A stretch of DNA of 64,000 nucleotides from Bacteroidales bacterium (GCA_017400135.1 JAFPVJ010000021.1:62001-126000); one strand, 5' to 3'; shown: positions 1-7,740, counted from the first letter of the stretch. Notes: generated by a model from the sequence alone, not told the origin. Numbers and translations are program-made.

Positions 1-572
1 TGGGTGCGGCCCATTTTCAAGACATCCTTGAATTCCTCACCCTTGGCGCGGAAGGCCTCGATCAGGAGCTGCAGGCTCGCGACGAGGTGTTTGTTCATCC
101 GCACGAACGTGTAGCGGAAGGCCGTAGGATAGGCGTCGTTGGTGGATTGTGCACAGTTGACGTGGTCGTTGGGCGAACAGTACTGGTACTCTCCTTTCTT
201 ATGCCCCATCAACTCCAGAGCGCGGTTGGCAATCACCTCGTTGGCGTTCATGTTGACCGAAGTACCGGCGCCACCCTGCATCATGTCCACCGGGAACTGG
301 TCGTGCAGCTTGCCGTCGACAATCTCGCGGCAGGCGGCCACGATCGCATCCGCGATGGGCTTGTCCAGGACGCCGAGCTCGCCATTGGCCTGGGCGGCCG
401 CCATCTTGACATACGCCATGGAGATAATGTACTCCGGGTAGTCGTACATCTTGACGGAGGAAATCTTATAATTGTTGAGCGCACGCTGCGTCTGTACGCC
501 GTAATAGGCATCCGCAGGTACCGGCAACTCGCCGAGCAAGTCGCTTTCGATTCTGAATCGCTGTTCTTTCAT
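1..572 (-). CDS. aspA: Aspartate ammonia-lyase, N-terminal part (cut by window edge)
   Basis: Cytosolic enzyme that deaminates L-aspartate to fumarate and ammonia, feeding fumarate to anaerobic respiration. About 190 N-terminal residues are present; the C-terminal part, including the GSSxMPxKxN signature loop, lies beyond base 1. The visible part matches AspA closely: an RIESDLLGELPVPADAYYG start, the PVDMMQGGAGTSVNMNANEV segment, GHKKGEYQY, and QSTNDAYPT, which holds substrate-binding Thr and Asn residues. Class II fumarase shares this fold, but the start and the GEYQY region are AspA-like. The ATG lies 16 bases after the small upstream gene, so it is probably the last gene of the CDF transporter operon. 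Confidence 0.93.
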   Translation of the reverse strand, partial: MKEQRFRIESDLLGELPVPADAYYGVQTQRALNNYKISSVKMYDYPEYIISMAYVKMAAAQANGELGVLDKPIADAIVAACREIVDGKLHDQFPVDMMQGGAGTSVNMNANEVIANRALELMGHKKGEYQYCSPNDHVNCAQSTNDAYPTAFRYTFVRMNKHLVASLQLLIEAFRAKGEEFKDVLKMGRT

Positions 573-588
573 AGTTTGCTCTTCGGAA

Positions 589-765
589 TCAGTCTTTCTT
601 GGGGGTCACGATTTCCGTGGGCTGGCACTCCTCGGCACCGACTTCTTCGGGCTGGATCTCCTCGCCCTGGGCGGGCGCTGCGGGCGGATTTTCAGGAGGG
701 GTTTGCTCTCCGTTTGCCGGGGGACGGGGTACGATGACGACTTTGGTAGGATTGGGAGTTTTCAT
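589..765 (-). CDS. Small proline/glutamate-rich protein, 58 residues, function unknown
   Basis: A short open frame that fits between the membrane-protein gene (26 bases upstream) and aspA (16 bases downstream), same strand. It starts MKTPNPTKVVIVPRPP, continues with repeated Pro/Glu/Ala, and ends in TPKKD. There is no signal peptide or membrane segment, and the composition suggests a disordered protein. Tight spacing in an operon and the absence of any other candidate in the gap favour a real gene. I recognise no family. Low complexity means it could still be chance. Confidence 0.5.
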   Translation of the reverse strand: MKTPNPTKVVIVPRPPANGEQTPPENPPAAPAQGEEIQPEEVGAEECQPTEIVTPKKD

Positions 766-790
766 AATGATACGTTATTAAAGATGAACA

Positions 791-1480
791 TTATCTTACC
801 TTGGATTTGCGGGAGTGGTGGCGCCGGCCAGCGAGGTATTCGTCAATGGCGTCGATGGCAATCTGCATGTCAGAGACATCCGTGAATTCCGTCGGTTCAG
901 TCATGGAGCTCAGACTGCGGATGGCATACAGGCCATAATCCGTCTTGATGTAGTCGCGGATGTCGATGAACCCGGAGGAGGCGAAAACCTTGACGCTCTG
1001 GTCCGTCACGGAGTTCTCGAAACGCTCGTCCCGCAGGGCGATATGATGGTTCATGTTGTCGGTGATGATTTCACAGGCATCGTATGCCCGGATGATCTTC
1101 ATCGACAAGGGGTTGTTGTTGATCTTCTGGAAAAGGGACGACATTTTCAGCAATTCCAAGGCATCCTGGCAGGTCGTGATCGAGGCGCTGGCGAAGAGGA
1201 CGCCGGTGTGGTAATACAGGGAATCCAAGGGGCAGTCGTGTATCGTTTGCCGGTGGTCAAGCATATACTGCGCGGACCGTCCCTCCTGCCTCAGATAATC
1301 CGTCATGACGGCGATGTCGTCCATATTGGACTGCAGTTCCGTTCGGACCAGTTCCAAGGCGGAACGCACTTCTTTCTTATCCGATGCGCGGTCGATCATC
1401 CCCTGGATCGTGAAGGTGATCACGATACCCAGGATCACGGACAGGAGGTCGCTGAAAAAGGTGATGATCCTATCTCTCAT
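791..1480 (-). CDS. Membrane-anchored protein of unknown function, 229 residues
   Basis: One N-terminal hydrophobic helix (about residues 8-28, SDLLSVILGIVITFTIQGMI) is followed by a mostly helical soluble region rich in charged residues. The layout resembles short Bacteroidetes proteins in which a single N-terminal membrane helix anchors a helical domain (DUF6090-like), but I cannot assign a family firmly. The start codon lies inside the end of the CDF transporter gene (11-base overlap), which implies translational coupling. A link to metal export is possible only from this context. Confidence 0.75.
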   Translation of the reverse strand: MRDRIITFFSDLLSVILGIVITFTIQGMIDRASDKKEVRSALELVRTELQSNMDDIAVMTDYLRQEGRSAQYMLDHRQTIHDCPLDSLYYHTGVLFASASITTCQDALELLKMSSLFQKINNNPLSMKIIRAYDACEIITDNMNHHIALRDERFENSVTDQSVKVFASSGFIDIRDYIKTDYGLYAIRSLSSMTEPTEFTDVSDMQIAIDAIDEYLAGRRHHSRKSKVR

Positions 1481-2372
1481 GGGTTGGTTGTTTTATGGGT
1501 TCCGTGTGCAGCGTGACAAGCGTGTCCCGGCCGAAACGGTCCTTCAGTTTGTTTTCGATTTCCGTGGTGCGGTCGTGGGCCTGCTGCAGCGACAGGGCGC
1601 CGTCCATCCGGATATGAGCCTCGATGGCGATGCGGTTGCCGATGCGACGGGTGCGCAGGTTGTGAGGCTCGCTGACGTCCGGGAAAGAGCCGATGACGGA
1701 CAGGATTTCCCTTTCGGTCTCATCCGGCAGGGAGGCGTCGGTCAGCTCGCCCAGGCTCGGGCGCAGGATTTTCCAGGCGACGGCCAGCAGCATGGCCCCC
1801 ACGACGATGGAAGCCAGCGGGTCGAGCACAGCCCAGCGCCCGCCGAGAAGGAGCGCCCCGCCGATACCGATGGCTGCCGCAACCGAGGAAAGGGCGTCGC
1901 TCCGGTGGTGCCAGGCGTTGGCCGTCAGGGCCGGAGATTCCAGCTTATGTCCCTTTCGGGCGGTGTACTGATACATCACCTCTTTGATGAGAATGGAGAG
2001 GAGGGCCACCCAAAAGGCCAGCCGGCCCGGAGGAGTCAGATTCGCACCACCCAGCCAGGAGGCGAATTTCACGGCTCCCGACACGATGATGCCGATGGCT
2101 GCAGCCATCAGGGCCAGGCCAATGAAGAGGGTCGCCAGGGTCTCGAACTTGCCGTGCCCGTAGTCGTGCGAAGTGTCCTGGGGCTTGGCGCTGATGCCCA
2201 CGAATACCAGGACGATAATGTCGGTCAGGAAGTCGGACAGAGAGTGTATGGCGTCCGCGACCATCGCCGCGCTGTGCCCCAGCACGCCGGCGATGAACTT
2301 GACGATGACGAGGAACACGTTGCTCGCGCTCCCGAGTAAGGTGACCCGGTAAATTTGCCTCTCCCTGTCCAT
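1470..2372 (-). CDS. Cation diffusion facilitator (CDF) family divalent metal exporter
   Basis: Inner-membrane antiporter that exports divalent metals in exchange for protons. The 300-residue length, six predicted membrane helices and a cytosolic C-terminal metallochaperone-like domain fit the family. Helix 2 carries D40-A-I-H43-S-L-S-D47 and helix 5 carries an HxxxD motif inside HHRSDALSS; this HxxxD/HxxxD pattern is usual for zinc-type members, so Zn2+ is the likely substrate (inference). A His-rich DYGHGKFE loop follows helix 2. It is first in a run with the 229-residue membrane protein, the 58-residue protein and aspA. Its upstream region shares a 14-base element with the UshA-like gene. 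Confidence 0.93.
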   Translation of the reverse strand: MDRERQIYRVTLLGSASNVFLVIVKFIAGVLGHSAAMVADAIHSLSDFLTDIIVLVFVGISAKPQDTSHDYGHGKFETLATLFIGLALMAAAIGIIVSGAVKFASWLGGANLTPPGRLAFWVALLSILIKEVMYQYTARKGHKLESPALTANAWHHRSDALSSVAAAIGIGGALLLGGRWAVLDPLASIVVGAMLLAVAWKILRPSLGELTDASLPDETEREILSVIGSFPDVSEPHNLRTRRIGNRIAIEAHIRMDGALSLQQAHDRTTEIENKLKDRFGRDTLVTLHTEPIKQPTHER

Positions 2373-2378
2373 GTCTTA

Positions 2379-2404
2379 CAAATATAATGATTCTTCCGGC
2401 ATAT
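2379..2404 (-). promoter_or_regulatory. Promoter region of the CDF gene with shared 14-base element
   Basis: On the minus strand TATATTTG (2379-2386) fits the Bacteroidetes -7 box TAnnTTTG, six bases before the CDF start codon, so the transcript would be nearly leaderless. Four bases further upstream lies ATATGCCGGAAGAA (2391-2404), identical to an element upstream of the UshA-like gene. No TTTG -33 box is seen. The element also begins a frame reading MPEESLYL (2376-2402), so it may instead be a short upstream reading frame. Confidence 0.5.
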
Positions 2405-2488
2405 TGACCAGAATCGGGGCGATTTCTGATCGTGACGAGTGGCAAGCATTTTGCAGTCTGCTTGTCAATTACCAAACTTTTTGGCACC

Positions 2489-2920
2489 ATGAAAAAGATA
2501 TGCATCATCTTGGGCTGTCTCATCCTGCCCTTCCTTGTATCCTGCCAGCGGGAATACGTTCAACCGGATGCTCTTTATTCCTTGGAATTCGACCTGCGTC
2601 CGGGCGACTGGACTGCGATGGGCGATTGTTTCCAGGTGGACCTGGATGTGAAGGAGATTACGAGAAAGGTCTGCCAGACGGGCAGTGTCCAGTGTTTTCT
2701 CGTCTATGAGGACGGCACCCAGGCCTCTCTGCCGATGCAGCGGTTTCTTTCTGCCGAGGTTGAGAATCCTGAAACCGGCGAGAAGAGTGTCGTTTATTAT
2801 CAAAAGCAGATTGAATTCGAGTACGCCGTCGGAGTAGTCTCGCTGTTCTACACTTTTTCTGACTTCTATTACGAAGGATATCCGGAGAGAATGACGGTAC
2901 GGGTGGTGATTCACTATTGA
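2489..2920 (+). CDS. Predicted lipoprotein of unknown function, 143 residues
   Basis: It starts at the ATG giving MKKICIILGCLILPFLVSC, a lipoprotein signal with the lipidated Cys at residue 19; an in-frame ATG 57 bases upstream would place the signal internally and is rejected. The mature part is about 124 residues with alternating hydrophobic and polar segments that suggest a beta sandwich. I recognise no domain. Its stop lies four bases before the Memo-AMMECR1 gene, so the two are probably co-transcribed, which makes it a candidate extra member of that cluster, although I know of no such partner. Confidence 0.75.
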   Translation: MKKICIILGCLILPFLVSCQREYVQPDALYSLEFDLRPGDWTAMGDCFQVDLDVKEITRKVCQTGSVQCFLVYEDGTQASLPMQRFLSAEVENPETGEKSVVYYQKQIEFEYAVGVVSLFYTFSDFYYEGYPERMTVRVVIHY

Positions 2921-2924
2921 TCCC

Positions 2925-4367
2925 ATGCCTTACCCAATACCCCCGAAAAATAGAAAGCCCGCCGTCGCGGGCTCTTTCTATCCTTCTTCCGCGAAGGAAA
3001 TCCGATCCATGACCTCCCCTTGGCTGCATCCGGCCGGGGGCGCGGCTCCTCAGGCGATCATCGTCCCCCATGCGGGATACGTGTTCAGCGGCGAGGTGGC
3101 GGCTTCTGCCTATAACCGCATTCCTCCGGGACATGCCTACAAGAGGATATTTCTCCTAGGGCCGAGCCACCGGGTCGGGTTCGCCGGAGCGAGCGTGGAT
3201 ACGCTATATCCAAATGCCGATACGCCTTTGGGGACGGTTCCGGTCGATGTCCAACTGGGAGAGCAATTGATCCGAGACGGAGACGGCGTCTTCACCTGCA
3301 GGGCGGACGCCCACGACCGGGAGCATTGCCTGGAGGTCCAGCTGCCCTTCCTTCAATTGGTTTTCGGAGAGGTTCCTCCTGTCGTTCCGATCGTGATCGG
3401 GACCCAGCGGCTCGGCGAGCTCCAGAGGATCGCAAAGGTCCTGGGGCCCTATTTTGATGAAGACCATCTTTTTGTCATCAGTTCGGACTTCTCCCATTAC
3501 CCTTCATACGAGGATGCGAAGGCCTCCGATCTCTATCTGGCGGACGCGATCTGTTCGGGCGGGTTGGATACTTTCCTGAATGCCCTCTCGCATATCGACA
3601 AACAGGATTTCTCCGGCGAAGACACTGCCGCCTGCGGGGCCTGCGCCATCGCGGTCCTGCTTTCCATGATGGACGCCCAGGGGCGGAACCGGTTTGACGC
3701 GGAACACCTGATGTATCGCAATTCCGGCGACTCTCCGTATGGGGAAAAAGACCGGGTCGTGGGATACAATTCGATTGTCTTCACCCGCCTCGAAAAGGAA
3801 GAGGAGGCTCCCCTTTTCAGTTTCTCGGAGGAGGAGAAGAAAGCGATGATCGCGAGCGCACGCTCGGCGATCCACCGGGCCCTCGGCCTGCCCTTCGACG
3901 GGGACGACTCCCCTGTCGGAGTCTTGAAGGAAAAGGGCTACGGCGTCTTCGTGACACTCCATCTGGACGGAGGCCTGAGGGGCTGCATCGGGCGGTTCGA
4001 GTCTTCGTCCACCCTCCACGATACGATTCGGGAAATGGCTCTGAGCGCCGCTTTTTCCGATCCGCGCTTCCCTTCCCTGTCCCGGAAAGAGGCCCAAAGG
4101 GTCGACATCGAGGTTTCCGTCCTCTCCCCGCTGAAAAGGATCTCGTCCATCGACGAGTTCAAGCTGGGGCGTGACGGCATCTACATGATCAAGGGCGCCC
4201 GCCACGGGACTTTCCTCCCCCAGGTCGCCGAGGAAACGGGCTGGACCACGGAAGAGTTCCTGGGCCACTGTGCCCGGGAGAAGGCCGGCATCGGCTATTA
4301 TGGCTGGAAGGACGCCGAGCTCTATACCTATCAGACCGTGGTGGTGAAAGAATCTGAACTGCACTGA
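2925..4367 (+). CDS. AmmeMemoRadiSam system fusion: Memo (B) plus AMMECR1 (A)
   Basis: A 480-residue fusion. Residues about 8-285 are a Memo-family domain: PHAGYVFSGE, LLGPSHR, LEVQLPFLQ, SSDFSHY and a TAACGACAIA segment supply the His, His and Cys positions that bind iron in Memo proteins. Residues about 300-475 are an AMMECR1 domain with the signature LRGCIGRFES and a PRFPSL segment. Both domains occur widely beside a radical SAM enzyme, and that three-part set is known as the AmmeMemoRadiSam system; its reaction is not established. Here the radical SAM gene follows with its ATG overlapping this gene's TGA by one base, so only two genes encode the system. Location is probably cytosolic. Confidence 0.93.
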   Translation: MPYPIPPKNRKPAVAGSFYPSSAKEIRSMTSPWLHPAGGAAPQAIIVPHAGYVFSGEVAASAYNRIPPGHAYKRIFLLGPSHRVGFAGASVDTLYPNADTPLGTVPVDVQLGEQLIRDGDGVFTCRADAHDREHCLEVQLPFLQLVFGEVPPVVPIVIGTQRLGELQRIAKVLGPYFDEDHLFVISSDFSHYPSYEDAKASDLYLADAICSGGLDTFLNALSHIDKQDFSGEDTAACGACAIAVLLSMMDAQGRNRFDAEHLMYRNSGDSPYGEKDRVVGYNSIVFTRLEKEEEAPLFSFSEEEKKAMIASARSAIHRALGLPFDGDDSPVGVLKEKGYGVFVTLHLDGGLRGCIGRFESSSTLHDTIREMALSAAFSDPRFPSLSRKEAQRVDIEVSVLSPLKRISSIDEFKLGRDGIYMIKGARHGTFLPQVAEETGWTTEEFLGHCAREKAGIGYYGWKDAELYTYQTVVVKESELH

Positions 4368-5230
4368 TGACGGAGGCCAGTTTCTACCAGGCTGACGGGG
4401 ATGGGGTGCAATGCCTCCTCTGTCCCCACCGCTGCCGGATCCGGGAAGGAGGCAGAGGGATCTGCAAGAGTCGCCTTTGCCGAGAAGGATCGCTCTATGC
4501 CCTGTCTTACGGAATGCCATGCGCCCTGGCCGTCGATCCCGTCGAGAAGAAGCCGCTGAATGAGTTCATGCCGGGGACTTTCTGTCTTTCCCTGAGCTGC
4601 ACGGGCTGCAATCTTTCCTGCCGGTGGTGCCAGAACAGCGATATTTCACAGGTGGCGCCGGAGGACGCGGATGGTTTCGACCTGCCGCCGGAAAAGGTGG
4701 TGGAGCTCTGCCTGGAGCGGGGGCTGCCTTCCATCGCTTATACGTATACGGAGCCGTTTACCTGGTGGGAGTATATGTACGACATCGCGGCTCTCGCGCA
4801 CGACCGGGGATTGAAGAACATTTTGGTCTCGGCGGGGTTTGTGGAGAAGGAGCCGCTGCGGGAGCTGCTGCCGCTGATCGATGCGGCCAACATTGATATC
4901 AAGGCGATGGATGATGACTTTTACCGCAGGTATTGTGGGGCTTCTCTGGCGCCGGTGCTGGAGAATGTCCTGGCCATGAGGGATGCCGGAGTGCATCTGG
5001 AGATCACGAATCTTCTCATCCCGGGACTGAATGACGCTGAGGAGCAGGTGGGACGGTTGTGTCGGTGGATGGTGGAGAATGGGCTTCAGGACGTTCCGTT
5101 GCATTTCAGCAGGTATTTCCCAAGGTATCGCATGAAGGAGCCGGGGCCGACGCCGAAGGGGAGGCTGGTCGCGGCGCGGGAGCTGGCGCTGTCGTTGGGA
5201 GTACGGAGGGTTTATTTGGGGAATGTTTGA
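4367..5230 (+). CDS. amrS: AmmeMemoRadiSam system radical SAM enzyme
   Basis: A 287-residue radical SAM protein. The SAM [4Fe-4S] motif is C81-x3-C85-x2-C88 (CNLSCRWC). An N-terminal cluster of Cys16, Cys19, Cys23 and Cys33 (CLLCPHRC, GICKSR) is characteristic of this subfamily and could hold another metal site. The segment AVDPVEKKPLNEFMPG is also typical. The family resembles pyruvate formate-lyase activases, but no glycyl radical enzyme is encoded nearby. It is translationally coupled to the Memo-AMMECR1 gene and is followed by a terminator hairpin at 5316-5335. The substrate is unknown. Confidence 0.93.
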   Translation: MTEASFYQADGDGVQCLLCPHRCRIREGGRGICKSRLCREGSLYALSYGMPCALAVDPVEKKPLNEFMPGTFCLSLSCTGCNLSCRWCQNSDISQVAPEDADGFDLPPEKVVELCLERGLPSIAYTYTEPFTWWEYMYDIAALAHDRGLKNILVSAGFVEKEPLRELLPLIDAANIDIKAMDDDFYRRYCGASLAPVLENVLAMRDAGVHLEITNLLIPGLNDAEEQVGRLCRWMVENGLQDVPLHFSRYFPRYRMKEPGPTPKGRLVAARELALSLGVRRVYLGNV

Positions 5231-5315
5231 GAGAAACCAGCTTCTTCTCCACGGGATTTCGTCGGCCTGCGGCCTCCGACATCCCTGTGTGTCCGTGAGC
5301 AATCCATAGGCAGGT

Positions 5316-5335
5316 GCGGCCGGAGGCCGCTTTTT
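5316..5335 (+). terminator. Rho-independent terminator after amrS
   Basis: Stem GCGGC/GCCGC with loop CGGAG, followed by five T residues. It lies 86 bases after the amrS stop, inside the left arm of the inverted repeat. Confidence 0.65.
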
Positions 5336-5385
5336 GTGTGTCCGGAGGCATCGGAAAGCTAGCTTTCCAGTGCCTCCGAGAACAC

Positions 5386-5412
5386 AAAAAATGCCGCACC
5401 TTGCGGTGCGGC
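5386..5412 (-). terminator. Rho-independent terminator after tRNA-Ser
   Basis: Read on minus, an 8-base stem GCCGCACC/GGTGCGGC with loop GCAA is followed by six T residues and GTGT. It begins 24 bases after the tRNA 3' end. Confidence 0.8.
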
Positions 5413-5435
5413 ACCTGCCTGTGGATTGCGTTGCG

Positions 5436-5526
5436 CGGAGAAGAAGGGATTCGAACCCCTGAAACAGGTTTATGCCCGTTTGGCGCATTTCGAGTGCGCT
5501 GCCTTCGTCCACTCGGCCACTTCTCC
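5436..5526 (-). tRNA. tRNA-Ser (anticodon CGA)
   Basis: A 91-base class II tRNA. The acceptor stem is GGAGAAG/CTTCTCC, the D arm contains GCCGAGTGG, the anticodon stem GCGCA/TGCGC frames the loop CTCGAAA with anticodon CGA, a long variable arm follows, and the T arm contains GGTTCGAATCC. The discriminator base is G, as usual for serine tRNAs. CCA is not encoded. It reads UCG codons. Confidence 0.95.
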
Positions 5527-5531
5527 GGGGG

Positions 5532-5539
5532 CAAAATTA
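5532..5539 (-). promoter_or_regulatory. Promoter -7 box for tRNA-Ser
   Basis: On minus, TAATTTTG fits TAnnTTTG and lies five bases before the tRNA 5' end; a TTTC about 19 bases further upstream (5559-5562) could be a weak -33 box. Confidence 0.55.
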
Positions 5540-5540
5540 C

Positions 5541-5564
5541 AAAAAATTCCTCTCGAAAGAAATT
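5541..5564 (-). terminator. Terminator of the nusB-rimO operon
   Basis: On minus, AATTTCTT/GAGGAATT with loop TCGA (two G-U pairs) is followed by TTTTTTG. The stem overlaps the stop codon of the DUF6340 gene. Confidence 0.55.
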
Positions 5565-6408
5565 ATTTGTTCATTTTCTCTTGAATGCGCTTGCGAAGCC
5601 CCTGTGACAGGCTGAGGACCTGGGTCTTGTCGGAGAGGTCGAGCCACTCCAGGGCGAGGTCGTACTGGCGCATCATGTAGCACGCCAGGGCGGTATTGTA
5701 TTCGGCGCAGGAGGCTTGTAGGACATCTTTGTTCTGGGCCAGGTCCATCCAGATCTCGCGGGCTTCTTCCCAGCGCATTTCGGAGGCGAGCCAGAGGGCG
5801 CGTTCCCACTTTTCGGTAAACCCGTCAAAATAGATGACGGAATGGGATTCGGGCGACCAGGTGTTGAGGAAAGGCTTCGCCGTGCCAAGGCCAAGTACCT
5901 GGGCGTCGGAGCCCAGCATCGATCCTTCCTCGTCCGAGGCGGTGACGACGCGCGCCATCGTGGCACGCTTGACTTCGTCCTTCGGATTCATCGAATCATA
6001 CACGTAAACCGCCGTCTTGCAATCCACTTTCTCCCCTTCTTCATCGGCAAAGACAGGCTGGTCGACCAGGAAGATGACATCCTTGTTCAGACGCATCACG
6101 AGGCTCTGGAGAGAGTCCTTCGAGGTGTAGTCCTCCCCTTCCGCCTGATAGGCGCTGTAGATGTCCACGGAACGCTTGCCCTCGAAATACTCCTTCTCCA
6201 ATCCCTGGGCCAGGCCGTCCGCAAAGCAGTTGTTGAACAGAGAATCCCGGTAGGTACCGTTGTCCAGGTAGACGACCGCCATCGACTTGTTGTCGAGGTC
6301 CAGGCCGGAAGAGGAAGGATTCCTCATCTCGAGTCGCATCACGTATGCCTGGGGAGAGCAGGCGACCAGCGCCACCATAACGGACGCAAAAGTCAGAAAC
6401 CGTTTCAT
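5563..6408 (-). CDS. DUF6340-type lipoprotein with TPR-like C-terminus
   Basis: A 281-residue predicted lipoprotein with signal MKRFLTFASVMVALVAC (lipidated Cys17). The central region resembles the Bacteroidetes DUF6340 family; the last 80 or so residues (WERALWLASEMRWEEAREIWMDLAQ and ALACYMMRQYDLALEWLDLS) look like two tetratricopeptide-type helical hairpins. Its molecular role is not known. It lies six bases after rimO and is the last gene of the nusB operon, with a terminator overlapping its stop. Confidence 0.8.
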   Translation of the reverse strand: MKRFLTFASVMVALVACSPQAYVMRLEMRNPSSSGLDLDNKSMAVVYLDNGTYRDSLFNNCFADGLAQGLEKEYFEGKRSVDIYSAYQAEGEDYTSKDSLQSLVMRLNKDVIFLVDQPVFADEEGEKVDCKTAVYVYDSMNPKDEVKRATMARVVTASDEEGSMLGSDAQVLGLGTAKPFLNTWSPESHSVIYFDGFTEKWERALWLASEMRWEEAREIWMDLAQNKDVLQASCAEYNTALACYMMRQYDLALEWLDLSDKTQVLSLSQGLRKRIQEKMNK

Positions 6409-6414
6409 AACTAT

Positions 6415-7740
6415 TTAATTTTTAACTATTTCAGCAATCAGGTCGTATTCGTCCGCACCGATGATGCGCACGTCGATGAACGTGCCGCACACTTCGGCCG
6501 GAATCCGGAGACCGAAAGCTCCGGCCTCATATCTTACAAGAATCTCGCCATCCACGTCGGGACTTTCATATCGGCTGCGACAAACCAGCGTATCGCCGTC
6601 AAAAGCGTCGACCAGGACGCGCTCCACCGTGCCCACGCGCGACTGGTTGAAGGCCAGGGAAATCTCCCGCTGGGTCTCCATCAGTTCCGCCAGGCGAGCC
6701 TCCTTGACCTCCTCCGGAACATCGTCCGCATAGTGCTCCGCTCCGTAAGTCCCTTCTTCCTCGGAATACTTGAAGGCACCCAGGCGCTCGAAACGGGCCT
6801 CCCGGACGAAGTCCAGCAGTTCCCCGAACTCCCGTTCCCCTTCCCCGGGATGGCCGACGATCATCGTCGTGCGCAAGACCACTCCCGGCACTTTCTCCCG
6901 CAGGTCCCGCACAAGCGCACGCGTCTCGGCGCCCGTGCAATGCCGCTGCATCAGCGACAGCACCCGGTCGGAGATGTGCTGCAAGGGAATGTCGAGATAA
7001 GGGCAGACCTTGGGATTGGAAGCCATCTGTTCCAGTACGTCGCGGGGAAAACCGGAGGGATAGGAATAGTGGATGCGCAGCCACTCGATGCCTTCTACTT
7101 CACTCAGGCGCTGCAACAGTTCCGCCAGGGCGCGCCGGCGGTACAGGTCCAGCCCGTAATAGGTCGTATCCTGGGCGATGATGACCAGCTCCCGGACACC
7201 CTTCGAGGACAGGAAACGGGCCTCGGCGACCAGGTCCTCCATGGGCACGGAACGATGTGCGCCCCGGATCCCCGGAATCGCGCAGTAGGCGCAGGAACGG
7301 TCGCAGCCCTCGGAAATCTTCAGGAAAGCAGTCCCAGGGCGCCCCTCGGTCCTGACGCGGCCACAGCGACGCTCCGGAGAAGGAGCTGCGCCGATGGCCT
7401 TCAACACGGGGACCAGATCCCGCGCCCCGTACCATTCGTCCACTTCCGGGATCAGACCCGGCAACTCGGTCGGATAGCGCTGGGAAAGGCAGCCGAATAC
7501 GATCAGCTTGCCGACCTCGCCGCGTTCCTTTCGCTGTCCCGCCTCCAGGATGGCCTGAATGGATTCCTCCTTGGCATCCCCGATGAAACCGCAGGTATTG
7601 ACCAGCAGGTAGTCCACAAAGTCCGGACGCGCTTCGGCCGGGACCACGTCGAAGGCATCCCCCGCCTGAAACAGGAGATGCTCGGTATCGACCGTGTTCT
7701 TCGAGCAGCCGAGCGTCAGGACCTGGAGGGACTTAGGCAT
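6415..7740 (-). CDS. rimO: Ribosomal protein S12 methylthiotransferase RimO
   Basis: A cytosolic radical SAM enzyme that adds a methylthio group to the conserved aspartate of ribosomal protein S12. At 441 residues it has the full family layout: an N-terminal UPF0004 domain with Cys12, Cys50 and Cys84 for the auxiliary cluster, a radical SAM domain with C146-x3-C150-x2-C153, and a C-terminal TRAM domain. The LGCSKNTVDTE start and YCAIPGIRG segment are RimO-type rather than MiaB-type. The start codon overlaps the end of the coaE/DUF5606 gene by eight bases. Confidence 0.96.
   Translation of the reverse strand: MPKSLQVLTLGCSKNTVDTEHLLFQAGDAFDVVPAEARPDFVDYLLVNTCGFIGDAKEESIQAILEAGQRKERGEVGKLIVFGCLSQRYPTELPGLIPEVDEWYGARDLVPVLKAIGAAPSPERRCGRVRTEGRPGTAFLKISEGCDRSCAYCAIPGIRGAHRSVPMEDLVAEARFLSSKGVRELVIIAQDTTYYGLDLYRRRALAELLQRLSEVEGIEWLRIHYSYPSGFPRDVLEQMASNPKVCPYLDIPLQHISDRVLSLMQRHCTGAETRALVRDLREKVPGVVLRTTMIVGHPGEGEREFGELLDFVREARFERLGAFKYSEEEGTYGAEHYADDVPEEVKEARLAELMETQREISLAFNQSRVGTVERVLVDAFDGDTLVCRSRYESPDVDGEILVRYEAGAFGLRIPAEVCGTFIDVRIIGADEYDLIAEIVKN

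Larger units (their letters stand above)
5241..5446. repeat. Imperfect inverted repeat spanning amrS 3' flank and tRNA-Ser 3' end
   Basis: Two arms read alike in opposite directions. The left arm on plus has CTTCTTCTCC (5241-5250), GCAATCCATAGGCAGGTG (5299-5316), a terminator hairpin, TTTTTGTGT, and a CGGAGGCA-nn-GGAAAGCT end. The right arm on minus has CTTCTTCTCC as the tRNA-Ser 3' end (5446-5437), GCAATCCACAGGCAGGTG (5429-5412), a different terminator hairpin, TTTTTTGTGT and the same end. The arms meet at a palindrome (5343-5379) centred on AGCTAGCT. An extra hairpin, GGGAT..GTCGG..CCGAC..ATCCC (about 5253-5285), sits only in the left arm. This fills the gap of about 330 bases between amrS and the DUF6340 gene, apart from the tRNA. 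Confidence 0.8.
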
